Shown: positions 24,190 to 37,682, counted from the stretch's first letter. The stretch is 64,000 nt of DNA from Aplectana chamaeleonis (GCA_029168955.1 JAPDOI010000183.1:529501-593500), one strand, 5' to 3'. The notes: generated from the sequence alone by a model not told the origin. Made by a program: numbers and translations.

Positions 24190-25420
24190 AATAATTCTAG
24201 AGCAGCTGAAAGGGGACGGTGTGGAAAACCTTAAATCGATGGACGACGATGGGACACCAGGATCTGAGAGGAGTTGCCGTAAAAAACTCCAAGAGGCAAT
24301 AGGAGCTATCGAGTCCTGTCCCTCAAAAAATTGAGGAGTTATGGGAAAATTATGGAAGTGCGATGGACAAACTGGCAGAGGTCCCAAATTCAGAAAGTAA
24401 CGACTTCGAGGTATACTCTACCAAGGCTGAGCAGGTATTAGGCTCTGCGCTTGACTACACGGTACTACTGCAAGGCCGTTTACGCTCTTTTACTCCCAGC
24501 GATAGTGGTACGAGACCTGCGAAAGCTGCTTTGTCGAATTCAGGATCGACAGAGACAACAACTGGGCTTCCCACAATACCTGTTCCGACTTTCAGTGGAA
24601 ATATCTGGGATTGGAATAATTTTTGGATTCTCTTCAAAGCCAATGTCCACGACCGGGCCTTACCAGCACTTTTCAAATTCAACCACTTGCTGAACGCGTT
24701 GAAAGGAGAGGCTTACAATTCAGAGAGGCAATTCCAAGTGACGGAGCAAAATTACCAAAAGGCCATTGATTTTCCCCATGAGAAATATGGAAATCGGGAA
24801 GATTTGGTTAACCGGCTCATCAACCGTTTGGAGAATGCAAGGTCGCGTTCACTCTCTACTCCGGATCAGCGAGTCCCACTGGAGCAGATGCATGCCACTG
24901 TGGCCCAATTACGGGATAATGGGAGCAGATAGACAACCAGCGGATTCAGAAACAGGTTTTGTCCAAATTCCCAGAGCTCTTGCAAAGAAGAGTTCTTGAA
25001 AGGAAGTATTCCATGGAGGGATCCTTTCAAATGGACCCTCTTCTCTCTTCTTTGGACCACATTGTATCCAATGAAGAAAAATTGCACTTTATACGTCGAA
25101 AACACCCACAATGGTTATAGAGTGTTGAGCGAAGCGACAATTTTAGGAGTCAACCAACTCCAAACGGGCGAAGCACCTGCATGTATTGCAATGGTCCACA
25201 TAAATCGATTACGTGTGGAAAATAAGGTACACCAAAGGAACGGTCAAACTATTTACGCACACACAACCTATGCCTGATTTGCGCGTCCCCTAACCACCCT
25301 ACTGGCGAGTGCACGAAGGGAGGCTGTTTTGGATGTCAGGGCCGGCATCACACTTCTTGCTGCTTCAAACAGGACGAATCGGGTCGGGCGAATCCGACAC
25401 CGCCAAGAGAAGTTCAACAG
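24190..25420 (+). pseudogene. BEL/Pao gag
   Basis: The best frame (24363-24932) carries a BEL-type gag core (PTFSGNIWDWNNFW, LLNALKGEA), the structural region that forms the particle; an upstream frame supplies the N-terminus and a downstream one the C-terminus. Zinc knuckles for nucleic-acid binding follow: CX2CX3HX4C starting at 25178, then two more clustered at about 25269-25370. At least two frameshifts and a stop interrupt it. Confidence 0.75.
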
Positions 25421-26026
25421 ATGCAGCCCCTTTTGATTAAATCGAGGGAAAGAGCGAAATTCACCCCGAAGCACAAGCTGACCACATCTACGACTCATCA
25501 GGTATCTCGAGACGTAGAAAAACCCGTTCTTCATCAGGAGATCAGAGAAAAACCGGCAACGCAACTCCATCTGAGTGACGACGACACGCAGGGTTTTGAC
25601 ACATATCTGCGGACGGGTGAACTCACCATATTGGATCCAGCGTCGCGTAAGTTGAAGAAAATTGCAGTACTTTTGGATTCAGGAGCTGAATATTCATTTA
25701 TCGACGAGGCCGTAGCGAGGGAACTTTGTCTATCTACATTGGGCATAACAAGTCTACGCGTGTGTGCATTTGGATCGGAAAATGTGCAAAAAAGCGTCAG
25801 TCGGAAGGTACAATTAGAGATATGGTATGAAAACGGAGAACAGCGATCGTTTCAGTTGTTGACGCATGCAGTTTTAACAACCAGCTTGAGAACCCCTCCG
25901 ATCTTGGATAAGGACCGTGCGTTCATGGAATCATTGAAAATCCCTATTAATATGATCAAGGCCAGGACAAAGGTAAAGCCCTTGGTATTAATAGGATGCG
26001 ATCAACTGTGGCAATTTATCCGATAA
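25421..26026 (+). pseudogene. BEL/Pao aspartic protease region
   Basis: An open frame running on from the gag zinc knuckles contains LLDSGAEYSFID at about 25671-25706, the aspartic-protease active-site motif (DSG) that processes the polyprotein, followed by a conserved GCDQLW-type tail. It ends in TAA at 26024. Downstream the frame changes before the RT begins. Confidence 0.7.
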
Positions 26027-26105
26027 GATCAAACCCATATCAGTCTTCCATCAGGTCTACACTTACTACCTACTTGCTTGGGACATATGGTAACCGGACA
26101 AATCA

Positions 26106-27360
26106 GTGACCAATCTGACCAGTCTCCAATTTCGGCACAGTCGGAAAGTGTCAACAGTGCCACAAAGGGCGTCGAAAACCCGCAATCGAAGTCCGAGGTC
26201 AATCTCGATTATAAACAACTCGGACGAGGAGCAAGAGAAACGGGCGAATTACTGGTCATTGGAGAAAGAAGGGGTTGAAGAATTTACAGGTTCGGAAAAG
26301 GAAATTCAGGCGCAAATCGATGGAGAGGTAATTGAACATCTCCTCAGGACGATTGAGAAGAAACCAAATGGATATTACGTGCGTTTACCATGGAAGGATA
26401 TTCCTGTGCCTTTGCCAGATAATAGAGCGATTGCGGTTCGACGTCTGATAAGTGGATGGAATTCGCTCAAGAAGAAGGAAGGATTGCTGGATAAATATAA
26501 CACGATATTTCAGGATTAATTCCGCCTGGGTATTATTGAGGAAGTTAAAGATGAAAACGATCGTGTGGAAGGGAAAACCCATTACCTTCCTCATCAGGAA
26601 TTTTTGACACCTCAGAAAAATACGACAAAGCTCAGAATTGTTTTCGACGCGTGCGCTCATTTCAAAGACAGTCCTTCATTCAATGATGCTTTGCACAAAG
26701 GGGCTTCCACAATTATTTGGTCTTCTTCTTCGGTTTCGAATCGGGCGCATCGCGCTGAGCTCGGATGTAGAAAAGGCATTTTTGCAAGTACGCATTCAGC
26801 CACAGGATAGAGATGCTACTCGCTGTCTATGGCTACGTGTTCACAAGAAGCCGCCAGATGCGCGTCATCTGAGAGTTTTTCGGTTCACGAGGGTAACATT
26901 TGGATTACTATCCTCTCCCTTTCTATGAGCGGCAGCGACTCATTACCATCTCGATCAGTATAGAGAAGATATCAGCCTGGTGAAAAAAATTAAGGAAAAT
27001 CTCTATGTCGATAACCTTCTGCTCACCGCTAATACTATCGACAAAGCAACCCATATTTTTTCAAAAACTAAAACGATGTTTAGATAGTTGAATATGAATC
27101 TTCGGGAGTTTGCTTCAAACGACACATCGGAACTAAATGTGATGCCAGAAAAGGACAGATTGACAGAACCGAGCCCAAAGGTATTGGGAATCGAATGGGA
27201 TACAAATCGGGATCAATTGGAGGTTGTGTGTGATATACCGCCATTGGCAAATAGCACCAATCGTTCAGTCTCTAGTGCAATCGCGTCAGTCTACGACCCT
27301 ATGGGTTGGACGGTTCCACTTATGGATAAGTCGAAAACATTCTTACAATCTTTGTGGTGA
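26106..27360 (+). pseudogene. BEL/Pao reverse transcriptase, multiply broken
   Basis: Pieces in two frames give the RT: a YVRLPWKD and YLPHQEF entry region, LRIVFDA, SSDVEKAFLQVRI, FRFTRVTFGL and the catalytic-site strand LYVDNLLLTA at about 27001. BEL elements copy genomic RNA into DNA with this domain. A stop at 26517 is followed by a frame change near 26740; later stops at 26926, 27085 and 27358 lie in the same frame as the downstream integrase, so these are point mutations and not splice junctions. Confidence 0.8.
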
Positions 27361-27366
27361 GAAAAT

Positions 27367-29850
27367 TTGAAGGGGGACACTCAACTTCCTAACGAGCGAG
27401 GAGCTGAATGGAAGGCGATATTTCGCGAAATTACCGGATTTCGGAAGAACATACCTCGACTCCTATTGGAAAAAACGTCAGAGGTCCAGTTGATCACCTT
27501 TGCAGATGCTAGCGAAGCAGCAATGGCAACGTGTAGCTATTTGTATTCCCAAGGATCAGCGAAGCTAGCAAATTTAAAAAGCAAGCTGCCCAGTCTAAAG
27601 GCGAAAATCACTATTCCGAATCTGGAGCTGAACGCCTTCACATTGGCGGCGCGTCTTGCTAACACGGTAGTTCCTCAGATATCATCAGTCGTATCTATTT
27701 CGCGCGTATTAATTATTACGGATTCCGGAATCGCTTTGAAATGGCTCACGAAGGAACAGATGTACGATAGCGGCCCTTTCATTCGAAATCGTGTTCATGA
27801 GATCAGCAAAATTGTCAATCATCTGAACGGAAGTGGAGTTCCGGTTGAATTCGGCCATGTTTCTTCCGAACAAAATCCAGCGGATTGTGCAACGAGAGGC
27901 TTGAATAAAATACAATTTGAAAATCATTTCTGGTGGACTGGTCCACGTTTCCTTTCACAACCCGAGGAACAATGGATCAACGCTTATACTCCGATGACCT
28001 TATTGGAATCGAAGGACGAGGATGACCATTCACAGAATGCAGCCATGGAAACGAATATGCCGATCAATACGGCAGTACTTCCTACAACGGTTTATATCCA
28101 AGCAAACACAGAATACGAAGATATTTTTCACAGAATCCGGTTTTCGAAATTGGTAACTGTTACAAGAGTCGTTGCCTTTGTTCTCCGCTTTGTGAGAGTG
28201 CTCATCAGTCGCGTGAATAAACACCGGTCGAGTCGTATATTACTCTCCTCACTTCTCCACCAGGATACTTCAGAGGAAAAAATAACTATCAATGGATGGG
28301 AAATGAAAGCAGCAGGAAACATGCTAGTAAAACAACATCAACTTTCACATTTGAATCGGACTATTATTAAGGCTATCCATCACTTAAATCTCTATGCGGA
28401 TGAAAACGGTATCATGCGATGTCGCGGACGACTAGGAAAAATCGATCTAGATCACAACTCGAAGTATCCTATGTTCGTGGTTCAAAACTCGTGGTTGTCG
28501 CAGCTGATTATTAGGGACAAGCATCAGTATTTATATCCCAGTACCAGCCATACCATTGGTCGGGTAAGAGAGAAGTTTTGGACACCGAAACTGCGGGCAG
28601 AAGTCACAAAGATAGTACGACGATGTGTAAGTTGTCAGAGATTCAACAGCTTCCCGTACAAATATCCGGAACAAGGATATCTGCCGAGGCGCAGAGTGAC
28701 GAAATCACGTCCCTTCGCACATATTGGCCTCGATTACTTCGGACCTGTATCCGTGAAAAACGGAGAAAATATCGAGAAGTCGTGCGGGTGCATTATAACC
28801 TGCTTGGTCACGAGGCTAATACATCTGGATATAGTACATGATGTTTCGACTATTGCATTCCTACGAATGCTACGGAGATTTTATGCCAGAAAGAGAGATC
28901 CGCTAACTATCACAAGTGACAACAGTCCAACATTCGCGTTAGGAAACACTATTTTATCGGAATGTTTTCAGAGAGCAAAAGGAGATCCTGCAGTAGCTAA
29001 AGAAGAAAGTATTCGACACATCGAGTGGTTCTATATCACACCCTATGCACCCTGGCAGGGAGGGAGGTACGAGCGCTTAATTCGTTCTGTTAAGCTGGCT
29101 ATGCACAAGTCACTAGGGAAAACGACACCTTCACATGAAGAATTGGACACTCTGATCGTCGAAATTGAGGGAATGCTGAATACGCGATCATTAACATACG
29201 TAGAGTCGGATTCAGACCAAGATCACGTTCTTCGCCCAATAGACTTTGTGCAAAACGAGTTCGAAATACCTCTTACGCTAGATCCAGGAGATGGTTGTTC
29301 TGAGGATCCCACGTACATCCCTACAGGAGAGCGCGTAGCCCTACAAACCAAACAACAGGTACAAGAAGCTCTTAGAAGCTCATTCAAACTCATAGAAAAA
29401 TTCTGGAACCTCTGGCAGTCAGAATATTTGACATCCTAGAGGGAAAAACACCAGAGAAAAGTGGGAAAAAAGAAAGGATCACGTGTTTTGCCAAAAATAG
29501 GAGAACTCGTCTTGATTTGTGAGGCAATGCAACCACGGTATATGTGGAAAATCGGCCGCGTAGAGGACGTAGTAACGAATGGAGAGGGAATAGCAAGAGA
29601 GGCAGGGATATTACTCCCTTCACGCAGGAAAATAAGGAGATCGGTGAACCAGTTGGCTCCTTTACAGATTGAAGATAATGATGATATTTCAGACGTGGAA
29701 GAACAACTTTCTGACCAAAATCGAACAGAGACGGTCGCAGCGAGTAAAGAGAACAGCGCTACTGGAACTACGAAAGAGACACCTCCAAGGTATAATCTTC
29801 GCAAGAGGAAAAAAGTTAATTACACAACCTCAATAGCATGTTCACAGCAC
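27367..29850 (+). pseudogene. BEL/Pao RNase H and integrase
   Basis: The longest intact piece (690 codons to TAG 29437). RNase H-like region near 27490-27900 (ITFADASEAA, ITDSGIALKWL, NPADCATRG). Integrase: HHCC zinc finger around 28510-28640 (CVSCQRF), then the DDE core with D in HIGLDYFGP, D in ITSDNSPTF and E in GGRYERLIR, i.e. catalytic residues retained. After the stop the same frame continues through a basic C-terminal tail (VGKKKGSRVLPKIGEL; PRYNLRKRKK) to about 29830. It would integrate the cDNA with a 5-bp duplication, matching CATGC seen here. Confidence 0.85.
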
Positions 29851-30214
29851 AGCATGGCGCTTCAATTGATGATTGCTATGTGTTTTGTTTTGACCTCTTT
29901 TTGTGCAGGATCACACGCCATGAAGCATGAAGATAGCACTGAGAAACGCATTCGTTGTTTTCAAGGAGGAGTGGAGTTGGTATCGTTGGATCAGTGGCCT
30001 TATCAAATTTGAGCTGAAGACTACTGTAGACATTACGAAGCACCGCGTATTTCAGAACACGTACACTTTCCAGTTCACGTAATACTTCATGAGCATGAAG
30101 TACAATGGAAAATTCTCGAAAACAATTCACTCATAACAATTGAAACAACATGTCCACCAGCACCTTTTTGTGAGAATATCGAGTGCACGTTTTGCTCAAC
30201 GATCATTTTTAATC
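29851..30214 (+). pseudogene. BEL envelope gene, N-terminal part
   Basis: Begins with a signal-peptide-like segment (MALQLMIAMCFVLTSF), then a cysteine-containing ectodomain start with a TGA at 30010. The coding similarity ends exactly at the CAG duplication (30215-30217) of the 24.8-kb insertion and resumes at 55017. Nematode BEL elements are known to carry envelope genes related to phlebovirus Gc fusion glycoproteins; this copy is broken and its three parts are widely separated. Confidence 0.6.
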
Positions 30215-30217
30215 CAG

Positions 30218-30238
30218 TGGCCGTATTAATGAAACTTT
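30218..30238 (+). repeat. Left terminal inverted repeat
   Basis: 21 bases identical in inverse to 54996-55016. Followed by a perfect 20-bp hairpin at 30249-30293. Confidence 0.8.
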
Positions 30239-30248
30239 TCGAGCGGGA

Positions 30249-30293
30249 AGGGGCGTGACCGGGTAGGTAACGCACCTACCCGGTCACGCCCCT
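30249..30293. repeat. Perfect 20-bp hairpin beside left TIR
   Basis: AGGGGCGTGACCGGGTAGGT (30249-30268), a 5-nt loop, then its exact inverse complement (30274-30293). It may be a subterminal transposase-binding palindrome; no counterpart of identical sequence lies at the right end, which instead has a GGGAAGGTTTTAACCTTCCC palindrome near 54964-54983. Confidence 0.7.
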
Positions 30294-30417
30294 CTCATAG
30301 TTTGAAGAACCGACTCTATGAAGTGTTCAAAAATATCAACGGGAAGACTGCGACGCTGGCACGCGACGCGCGTTCACGGAGGCGCGAAACTCAGAGATTT
30401 GAATAAGCACATCGACG

Positions 30418-33400
30418 CCCGCACGATGCCATAAACAAGTGTGCGGGACCCATGTAAGAGTGCGCCGGACGCCATAGAAAGTCTACGGGACCCATGTAGG
30501 CGTGCGTCGGACGCCATAGAAAGTCTACGGGACCCATTTAAGAGTGCGCCGGACGCCATATAAAGTCTACGGGACCCATGTAGGCGTGCGTCGGACGCCA
30601 TAGAAAGTCTACGGGACCCATGTAAGAGTGCGCCAGACGCCATAGAAAGTCTACGGGACCCATGTAGGCGTGCGTCGGACGCCATAGAAAGTCTAAGGGA
30701 CCCATGTAGGCGTGCTTCGGACGCCATAGAAAGTCTACGGGACCCATTTAAGAGTGCGCCGGACGCCATAGAAAGTCTACGGGACCCATGTAGGCGTGCG
30801 CCGGATGCCATAAAAAGTCTACGGCACCCATGTAGGCGTGCGTCGGACGCCATAGAAGGTCTACGGGACCCATTTAAGAGTGCGCCGGACGCCATAGAAA
30901 GTCTACGGGACCCATGTAAGAGTGCGCCGGACACCATGGAAAGTCTACGGGACCCATGTAAGAGTGCGTCGGATGCCATAGAAAGTCTACGGGACCCATT
31001 TAAGAGTGCGCCGGACGCCATGGAAAGTCTACGGGACCCATGTAGGCGTGCGTCGGACGCCATAGAAAGTCTACGGGACCCATTTAAGAGTGCGCCGGAC
31101 GCCATAGAAAGTCTACGGGACCCATTTAAGAGTGCGCCGGACGCCATAGAAAGTCTACGGGACCCATGTAGGCGTGCGTCGGACGCCATAGAAAGTCTAC
31201 GGGACCCATTTAAGAGTGCGCCGGACGCCATAAAAAGTCTACGGGACCCATGTAGGCGTGCGTCGGACGCCATAGAAAGTCTACGGGACCCATGTAGGCG
31301 TGCGTCGGACGCCATAGAAAGTCTACGGGACCCATGTAGGCGTGCGTCGGACGCCATAGAAAGTCTACGGGACCCATGTAAGAGTGCGTCGGACGCCATA
31401 GAAAGTCTACGGGACCCATGTAGGCGTGCGTCGGACGCCATAGAAAGTCTACGGGACCCATTTAAGAGTGCGTCGGACGCCATAGAAAGTCTACGGGACC
31501 CATCTAAGAGTGCGCCGGACGCCATAAAAAGTCTACGGGACCCATTTAAGAGTGCGTCGGACGTCATAGAAAGTCTACGGGACCCATGTAGGCGTGCGTC
31601 GGACGCCATAGAAAGTCTACGGGACCCATTTAAGAGTGCGCCGGACGCCATAGAAAGTCTACGGGACCCATGTAGGCGTGCGTCGAACGCCATAGAAAGT
31701 CTACGGGACCCATTTAAGAGTGCGCCGGACGCCATAGAAAGTCTACGGGACCCATGTAGGCGTGCGTCGGACGCCATAGAAAGTCTACGGGACCCATGTA
31801 GGCGTGCGTCGGACGCCATAGAAAGTCTACGGGACCCATTTAAGAGTGCGCCGGACGCCATAGAAAGTCTACGGGACCCATTTAAGAGTGCGCCGGACGC
31901 CATAAAAAGTCTACGGCACCCATGTAGGCGTGCGTCGGACGCCATAGAAGGTCTACGGGACCCATTTAAGAGTGCACCGGACGCCATAGAAAGTCTACGG
32001 GACCCATGTAAGAGTGCGCCGGACACCATAGAAAGTCTACGGGACCCATGTAAGAGTGCGTCGGACGCCATAGAAAGTCTACGGGACCCATTTCAGAGTG
32101 CGCCGGACGCCATGGAAAGTCTACGGGACCCATTTAAGAGTGCGCCGGACGCCATAAAAAGTCTACGGGACCCATTTAAGAGTGCGCGGGACGCCATAGA
32201 AAGTCTACGGGACCCATGTAGGCGTGCGTCGGACGCCATAGAAAGTCTACGGGACCCATTTAAGAGTGCGCCGGACGCCATAGAAAGTCTACGGGACCCA
32301 TGTAGGCGTGCGTCGGACGCCATAGAAAGTCTACGGGACCCATGTAGGCGTGCGTCGGACGTCATAGAAAGTCTACGGGAACCATGTAGGCGTGCGTCGG
32401 ACGCCATAAAAAGTCTACGGGACCCATGTAAGGGTGCGTCGGACGCCATAGAAAGTCTACGGGACCCATGTAGGCGTGCGTCGGACGCCATAGAAAGTCT
32501 ACGGGACCCATGTAAGAGTGCGCCGGACACCATAGAAAGTCTACGGGACCCATGTAAGAGTGCGCCGGACACCATAGAAAGTCTACGGGACCCCTGTAAG
32601 AGTGCGTCGGACGTCATAGAAAGTCTACGGGACCCATGTAGGCGTGCGTCGGACGCCATAGAAAGTCTACGGGACCCATTTAAGAGTGCGCCGGACGCCA
32701 TAGAAAGTCTACGGGACCCATGTAAGAGTGCGTCGGACGCCATAGAAAGTGTACGGGACCCATGTAAGAGTGCGCCGGACGCCATAGAAAGTCTACGGGA
32801 CCCATGTAGGCGTGCGTCGGACGCCATAGAAAGTCTACGGGACCCATGTAGGCGTGCGTCGGACGCCATAGAAAGTCTACGGGACCCATTTAAGAGTGCG
32901 CCGGACGCCATAGAAAGTCTGCGGGACCCATTTAAGAGTGCGCCGGATGCCATAAAAAGTCTACGGCACCCATGTAGGCGTGCGTCGGACGCCATAGAAG
33001 GTCTACGGGACCCATTTAAGAGTGCGCCGGACGCCATAGAAAGTCTACGGGACCCATGTAAGAGTGCGCCGGACACCATAGAAAGTCTACGGGACCCATG
33101 TAAGAGTGCGTCGGACGCCATAGAAAGTCTACGGGACCCATTTAAGAGTGCGCCGGACGCCATGGAAAGTCTACGGGACCCATGTAGGCGTGCGTCGGAC
33201 GCCATAGAAAGTCTACGGTACCCATTTAAGAGTGCGCCGGACGCCATAAAAAGTCTACGGGACCCATTCAAGAGTGCGCGGGACGCCATAGAAAGTCTAC
33301 GGGACCCATTTAAGAGTGCGCCGGACGCCATAGAAAGTCTACGGGACCCATGTAAGAGTGCGTCTGACGCCATAGAAAGTGTACGGGACCCATGTAAGAG

Positions 33401-36400
33401 TGCGCCGGACGCCATAGAAAGTCTACGGGACCCATGTAGGCGTGCGTCGGACGCCATAGAAAGTCTACGGGACCCATGTAGGCGTGCGTCGGACGCCATA
33501 GAAAGTCTACGGGACCCATTTAAGAGTGCGCCAGACGCCATAGAAAGTCTACGGGACCCATTTAAGAGTGCGCCAGACGCCATAAAAAGTCTACGGGACC
33601 CATGTAAGAGTGCGTCGGACGCCAAAAGTCTACGGGACCCATTTAAGAGTGCGTCGGACGCCATAGAAAGTCTACGGGACCCATTTAAGAGTGCGCCGGA
33701 CGCCATAGAAAGTCTACGGGACCCATGTAAGAGTGCGCCGGACACCATAGAAAGTCTACGGGACCCATGTAAGAGTGCGTCGGACGCCATAGAAAGTCTA
33801 CGGGACCCATTTAAGAGTGCGCCGGACGCCATGGAAAGTCTACGGGACCCATGTAGGCGTGCGTCGGACGCCATAGAAAGTCTACGGTACCCATTTAAGA
33901 GTGCGCCGGACGCCATAAAAAGTCTACTGGACCCATTTAAGAGTGCGCGGGACGCCATAGAAAGTCTACGGGACCCATGTAGGCGTGCGTCGGACGCCAT
34001 AGAAAGTCTACGGGACCCATATAAGAGTGCGCCGGACGCCATAGAAAGTCTACGGGACCCATGTAGGCGTGCGTCGGACGCCATAGAAAGTCTACGGGAC
34101 CCATGTAGGCGTGCGTCGGACGTCATAGAAAGTCTACGGGACCCATGTTGGCGTGCGTCGGACGCCATAAAAAGTCTACGGGACCCATGTAGGCGTGCGT
34201 CGGACGCCATAGAAAGTCTACGGGACCCATGTAGGCGTGCGTCGGACGCCATAGAAAGTCTACGGGACCCATGTAGGCGTGCGTCGGACGCCATAGAAAG
34301 TCTACGGAACCCATGTAGGCGTGCGTCGGACGTCATAGAAAGTCTACGGGACCCATGTAGGCGTGCGTCGGACGCCATAAAAAGTCTACGGGACCCATGT
34401 AAGAGTGCGTCGGACGCCATAGAAAGTCTACGGGACCCATTTAAGAGTGCGTCGGACGCCATAGAAAGTCTACGGGACCCATTTAAGAGTGCGCCGGACG
34501 CCATAGAAAGTCTACGGGACCCATGTAAGAGTGCGTCGGACACCATAGAAAGTCTACGGGACCCATGTAAGAGTGCGTCGGACGCCATAGAAAGTCTACG
34601 GGACCCATGTAGGCGTGCGTCGGACGCCATAGAAAGTCTACGGGACCCATTTAAGAGTGCGCCGGACGCCATAGAAAGTCTACGGGACCCATGTAGGCGT
34701 GCGTCGGACGCCATAGAAAGTCTACGGGACCCATGTAAGAGTGCGTCGGACACCATAGAAAGTCTACGGGACCCATGTAAGAGTGCGTCGGACACCATAG
34801 AAAGTCTACGGGACCCATGTAAGAGTGCGTCGGACGTCATAGAAAGTCTACGGGACCCATGTAGGCGTGCGTCGGACGCCATAGAAAGTCTACGGGACCC
34901 ATTTAAGAGTGCGCCGGACGCCATAGAAAGTCTACGGGACCCACGTAAGAGTGCGCCGGACACCATAGAAAGTCTACGGGACCCCTGTAAGAGTGTGTCG
35001 GACGTCATAGAAAGTCTACGGGACCCATGTAGGCGTGCGTCGGACGCCATAGAAAGTCTACGGGACCCATTTAAGAGTGCGCCGGACGCCATAAAAAGTC
35101 TACGGGACCCATGTAGGCGTGCGTCGGACGCCATAGAAAGTCTACGGGACCCATGTAGGCGTGCGTCGGACGTCATAGAAAGTCTACGGGACCCATGTAG
35201 GCGTGCGTCGGACGCCATAAAAAGTCTACGGGACCCATGTAAGGGTGCGTCGGACGCCATAGAAAGTCTACGGGACCCATGTAGGCGTGCGTCGGACGCC
35301 ATAGAAAGTCTACGGGACCCATGTAAGAGTGCGCCGGACACCATAGAAAGTCTACGGGATCCATGTAAGAGTGCGCCGGACACCATAGAAAGTCTACGGG
35401 ACCCCTGTAAGAGTGCGTCGGACGTCATAGAAAGTCTACGGGACCCATGTAGGCGTGCGTCGGACGCCATAGAAAGTCTACGGGACCCATTTAAGAGTGC
35501 GCCGGACGCCATAGAAATTCTACGGGACCCATGTAGGCGTGCGTCGGACGCCATAGAAAGTCTACGGGACCAATTTAAGAGTGCGCTGGACGCCATAGAA
35601 AGTCTACGGGACCCATGTAGGCGTGCGTCGGACGCCATAGAAAGTCTACGGGACCCATGTAAGAGTGCGCCGGACACCATAGAAAGTCTACGGGACCCAT
35701 GTAAGAGTGCGCCGGACACCATAGAAAGTCTACGGGACCCCTGTAAGAGTGCGTCGGACGTCATAGAAAGTCTACGGGACCCATGTAGGCGTGCGTCGGA
35801 CGCCATAGAAAGTCTACGGGACCCATTTAAGAGTGCGCCGGACGCCATAGAAAGTCTACGGGACCCATGTAAGAGTGCGCCGGACACCATAGAAAGTCTA
35901 CGGGACCCATGTAGGCGTGCGTCGGACGCCATAGAAAGTCTACGGGACCCATGTAGGCGTGCGTCGGACGCCATAGAAAGTCTACGGGACCCATTTAAGA
36001 GTGCGCCGGACGCCATAGAAAGTCTACGGGACCCATGTAGGCGTGCGTCGGACGCCATAGAAAGTCTACGGAACCCATGTAGGCGTGCGTCGGACGTCAT
36101 AGAAAGTCTACGGGACCCATGTAGGCGTGCGTCGGACGCCATAAAAAGTCTACGGGACCCATGTAAGAGTGCGTCGGACGCCATAGAAAGTCTACGGGAC
36201 CCATGTAGGCGTGCGTCGGACGCCATAGAAAGTCTACGGGACCCATGTAAGAGTGCGCCGGACACCATAGAAAGTCTACGGGACCCATGTAAGAGTGCGT
36301 CGGACACCATAGAAAGTCTACGGGACCCATGTAAGAGTGCGTCGGACGTCATAGAAAGTCTACGGGACCCATGTAGGCGTGCGTCGGACGCCATAGAAAG

Positions 36401-37133
36401 TCTACGGGACCCATTTAAGAGTGCGCCGGACGCCATAGAAAGTCTACGGGACCCATTTAAGAGTGCGCCAGACGCCATAGAAAGTCTACGGGACCCATTT
36501 AAGAGTGCGCCGGACGCCATAAAAAGTCTACGGGACCCATGTAGGCGTGCGTCGGACGCCATAGAAAGTCTACGGGACCCATGTAGGCGTGCGTCGGACG
36601 CCATAGAAAGTCTACGGGACCCATTTAAGAGTGCGCCGGACGCCATAGAAAGTCTACGGGACCCATGTAAGAGTGCGCCGGACGCCATAGAAAGTCTACG
36701 GGACCCATGTAGGCGTGCGTCGGACGCCATAGAAAGTCTACGGGACCCATGTAGGCGTGCGTCGGACGCCATAGAAAGTCTACGGGACACATTTAAGAGT
36801 GCGCCGGACGCCATAGAAAGTCTGCGGGACCCATTTAAGAGTGCGCCGGATGCCATAAAAAGTCTACGGCACCCATGTAGGCGTGCGTCGGACGCCATAG
36901 AAGGTCTACGGGACCCATTTAAGAGTGCGCCAGACGTCATAGAAAGTCTACGGGACCCATGTAAGAGTGCGCCGGACACCATAGAAAGTCTACGGGACCC
37001 ATGTAAGAGTGTGTCGGACGCCATAGAAAGTCTACGGGACCCATTTAAGAGTGCGCCGGACGCCATGGAAAGTCTACGGGACCCATGTAGGCGTGCGTCG
37101 GACGCCATAGAAAGTCTAGGGACCCATTTAAGA
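30418..37133 (+). repeat. 42-bp tandem array, ~160 copies
   Basis: Unit of 42 bp built on GCCATAGAAAGTCTACGGGA. Variants differ mainly in the following half: CCCATGTAGGCGTGCGTCGG, CCCATTTAAGAGTGCGCCGG and CCCATGTAAGAGTGCGCCGG with GACACC. Diagnostic mutations recur in blocks (GAAGGTCTACGG at 30855, 31947, 32997 and 36900; spacings of 26, 25 and 93 units less 3 bp), so there is a higher-order repeat. Only one internal indel was noticed, a 3-bp loss near 33614, and one 1-bp loss in the last unit near 37118. Because 42 is a multiple of three, plus-strand (30936-37265) and minus-strand frames stay open by construction. Confidence 0.95.
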
Positions 37134-37616
37134 GTGCTATCTGCAAGCAAACATATCGTCGAGCACTGCCCGAGAGATCGCCGCGTCGAATACGCGCGCG
37201 TTGCGCGTGTCGTGGGTGTGGGGTGTCGCCGTCAATCACAAACGATCGATATGCCCCGGCGTTGATTTTTTTTTGAGCCAGCACGCCTTCCTCTCCTCTC
37301 TTTTTCCTTTGTTTCTTTTCCATCCCTGCCTCTGCCCTCATCATGTTATGTATGTTATATGTTCATTACCTTCACATAAGAAAAAATGTGTGAGAAAAAT
37401 AATTACAAATAAAAAGCACACACACAGTGAGAAAACAATCGAGAAATTTTTGCCTATCTTTAGCTTTTCGAATGATTTCCATTTCAGTAAAATCTCAATC
37501 TTTTATTCTCTCATTCTTTTTTCGTGTTGTGTGTTCACATCTTCCTATTCAAATTAATCTCGTATTGTTTGTGTTTTTAATGTGCCTTTCCTGTGCGAAT
37601 TAATTTTCTTTTCCAG
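37134..37616. other. No gene; pyrimidine-rich flank
   Basis: After the array come a short GC-rich stretch, a T/C-rich tract (37265-37330) and AT-rich sequence up to a TTTTCCAG acceptor at 37616. Confidence 0.4.
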
Positions 37617-37682
37617 GTTAGTGCGAGCAGTGGTCCGGCAAGGGGGTCATGTGAGCTCATCAGAGCATCATCTGCAGAAAAG
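37617..37682 (+). CDS. Candidate internal exon, 22 codons
   Basis: 66 bp between a good acceptor (TTTCTTTTCCAG) and a good donor (AAAAG|GTGAGC), open in phase 0 and encoding a serine/alanine-rich peptide. No partner exons were found and no family is recognised; could be chance. Confidence 0.2.

Noticed and set aside
30418..37133. CRISPR array
   Set aside because: Repeats are contiguous with no spacers, and the sequence is eukaryotic.
32093..37150. 1685- and 565-codon minus-strand frames
   Set aside because: Same array in another phase; the break between them is one A-to-C change creating TGA in a single unit near 32092.
30936..37265. 2109-codon open frame as a giant repeat protein gene
   Set aside because: It is the 42-bp tandem array read in a phase without stops; a minus-strand frame is almost equally open, the ATG is a chance variant inside a repeat, and there is no promoter, signal sequence or domain.
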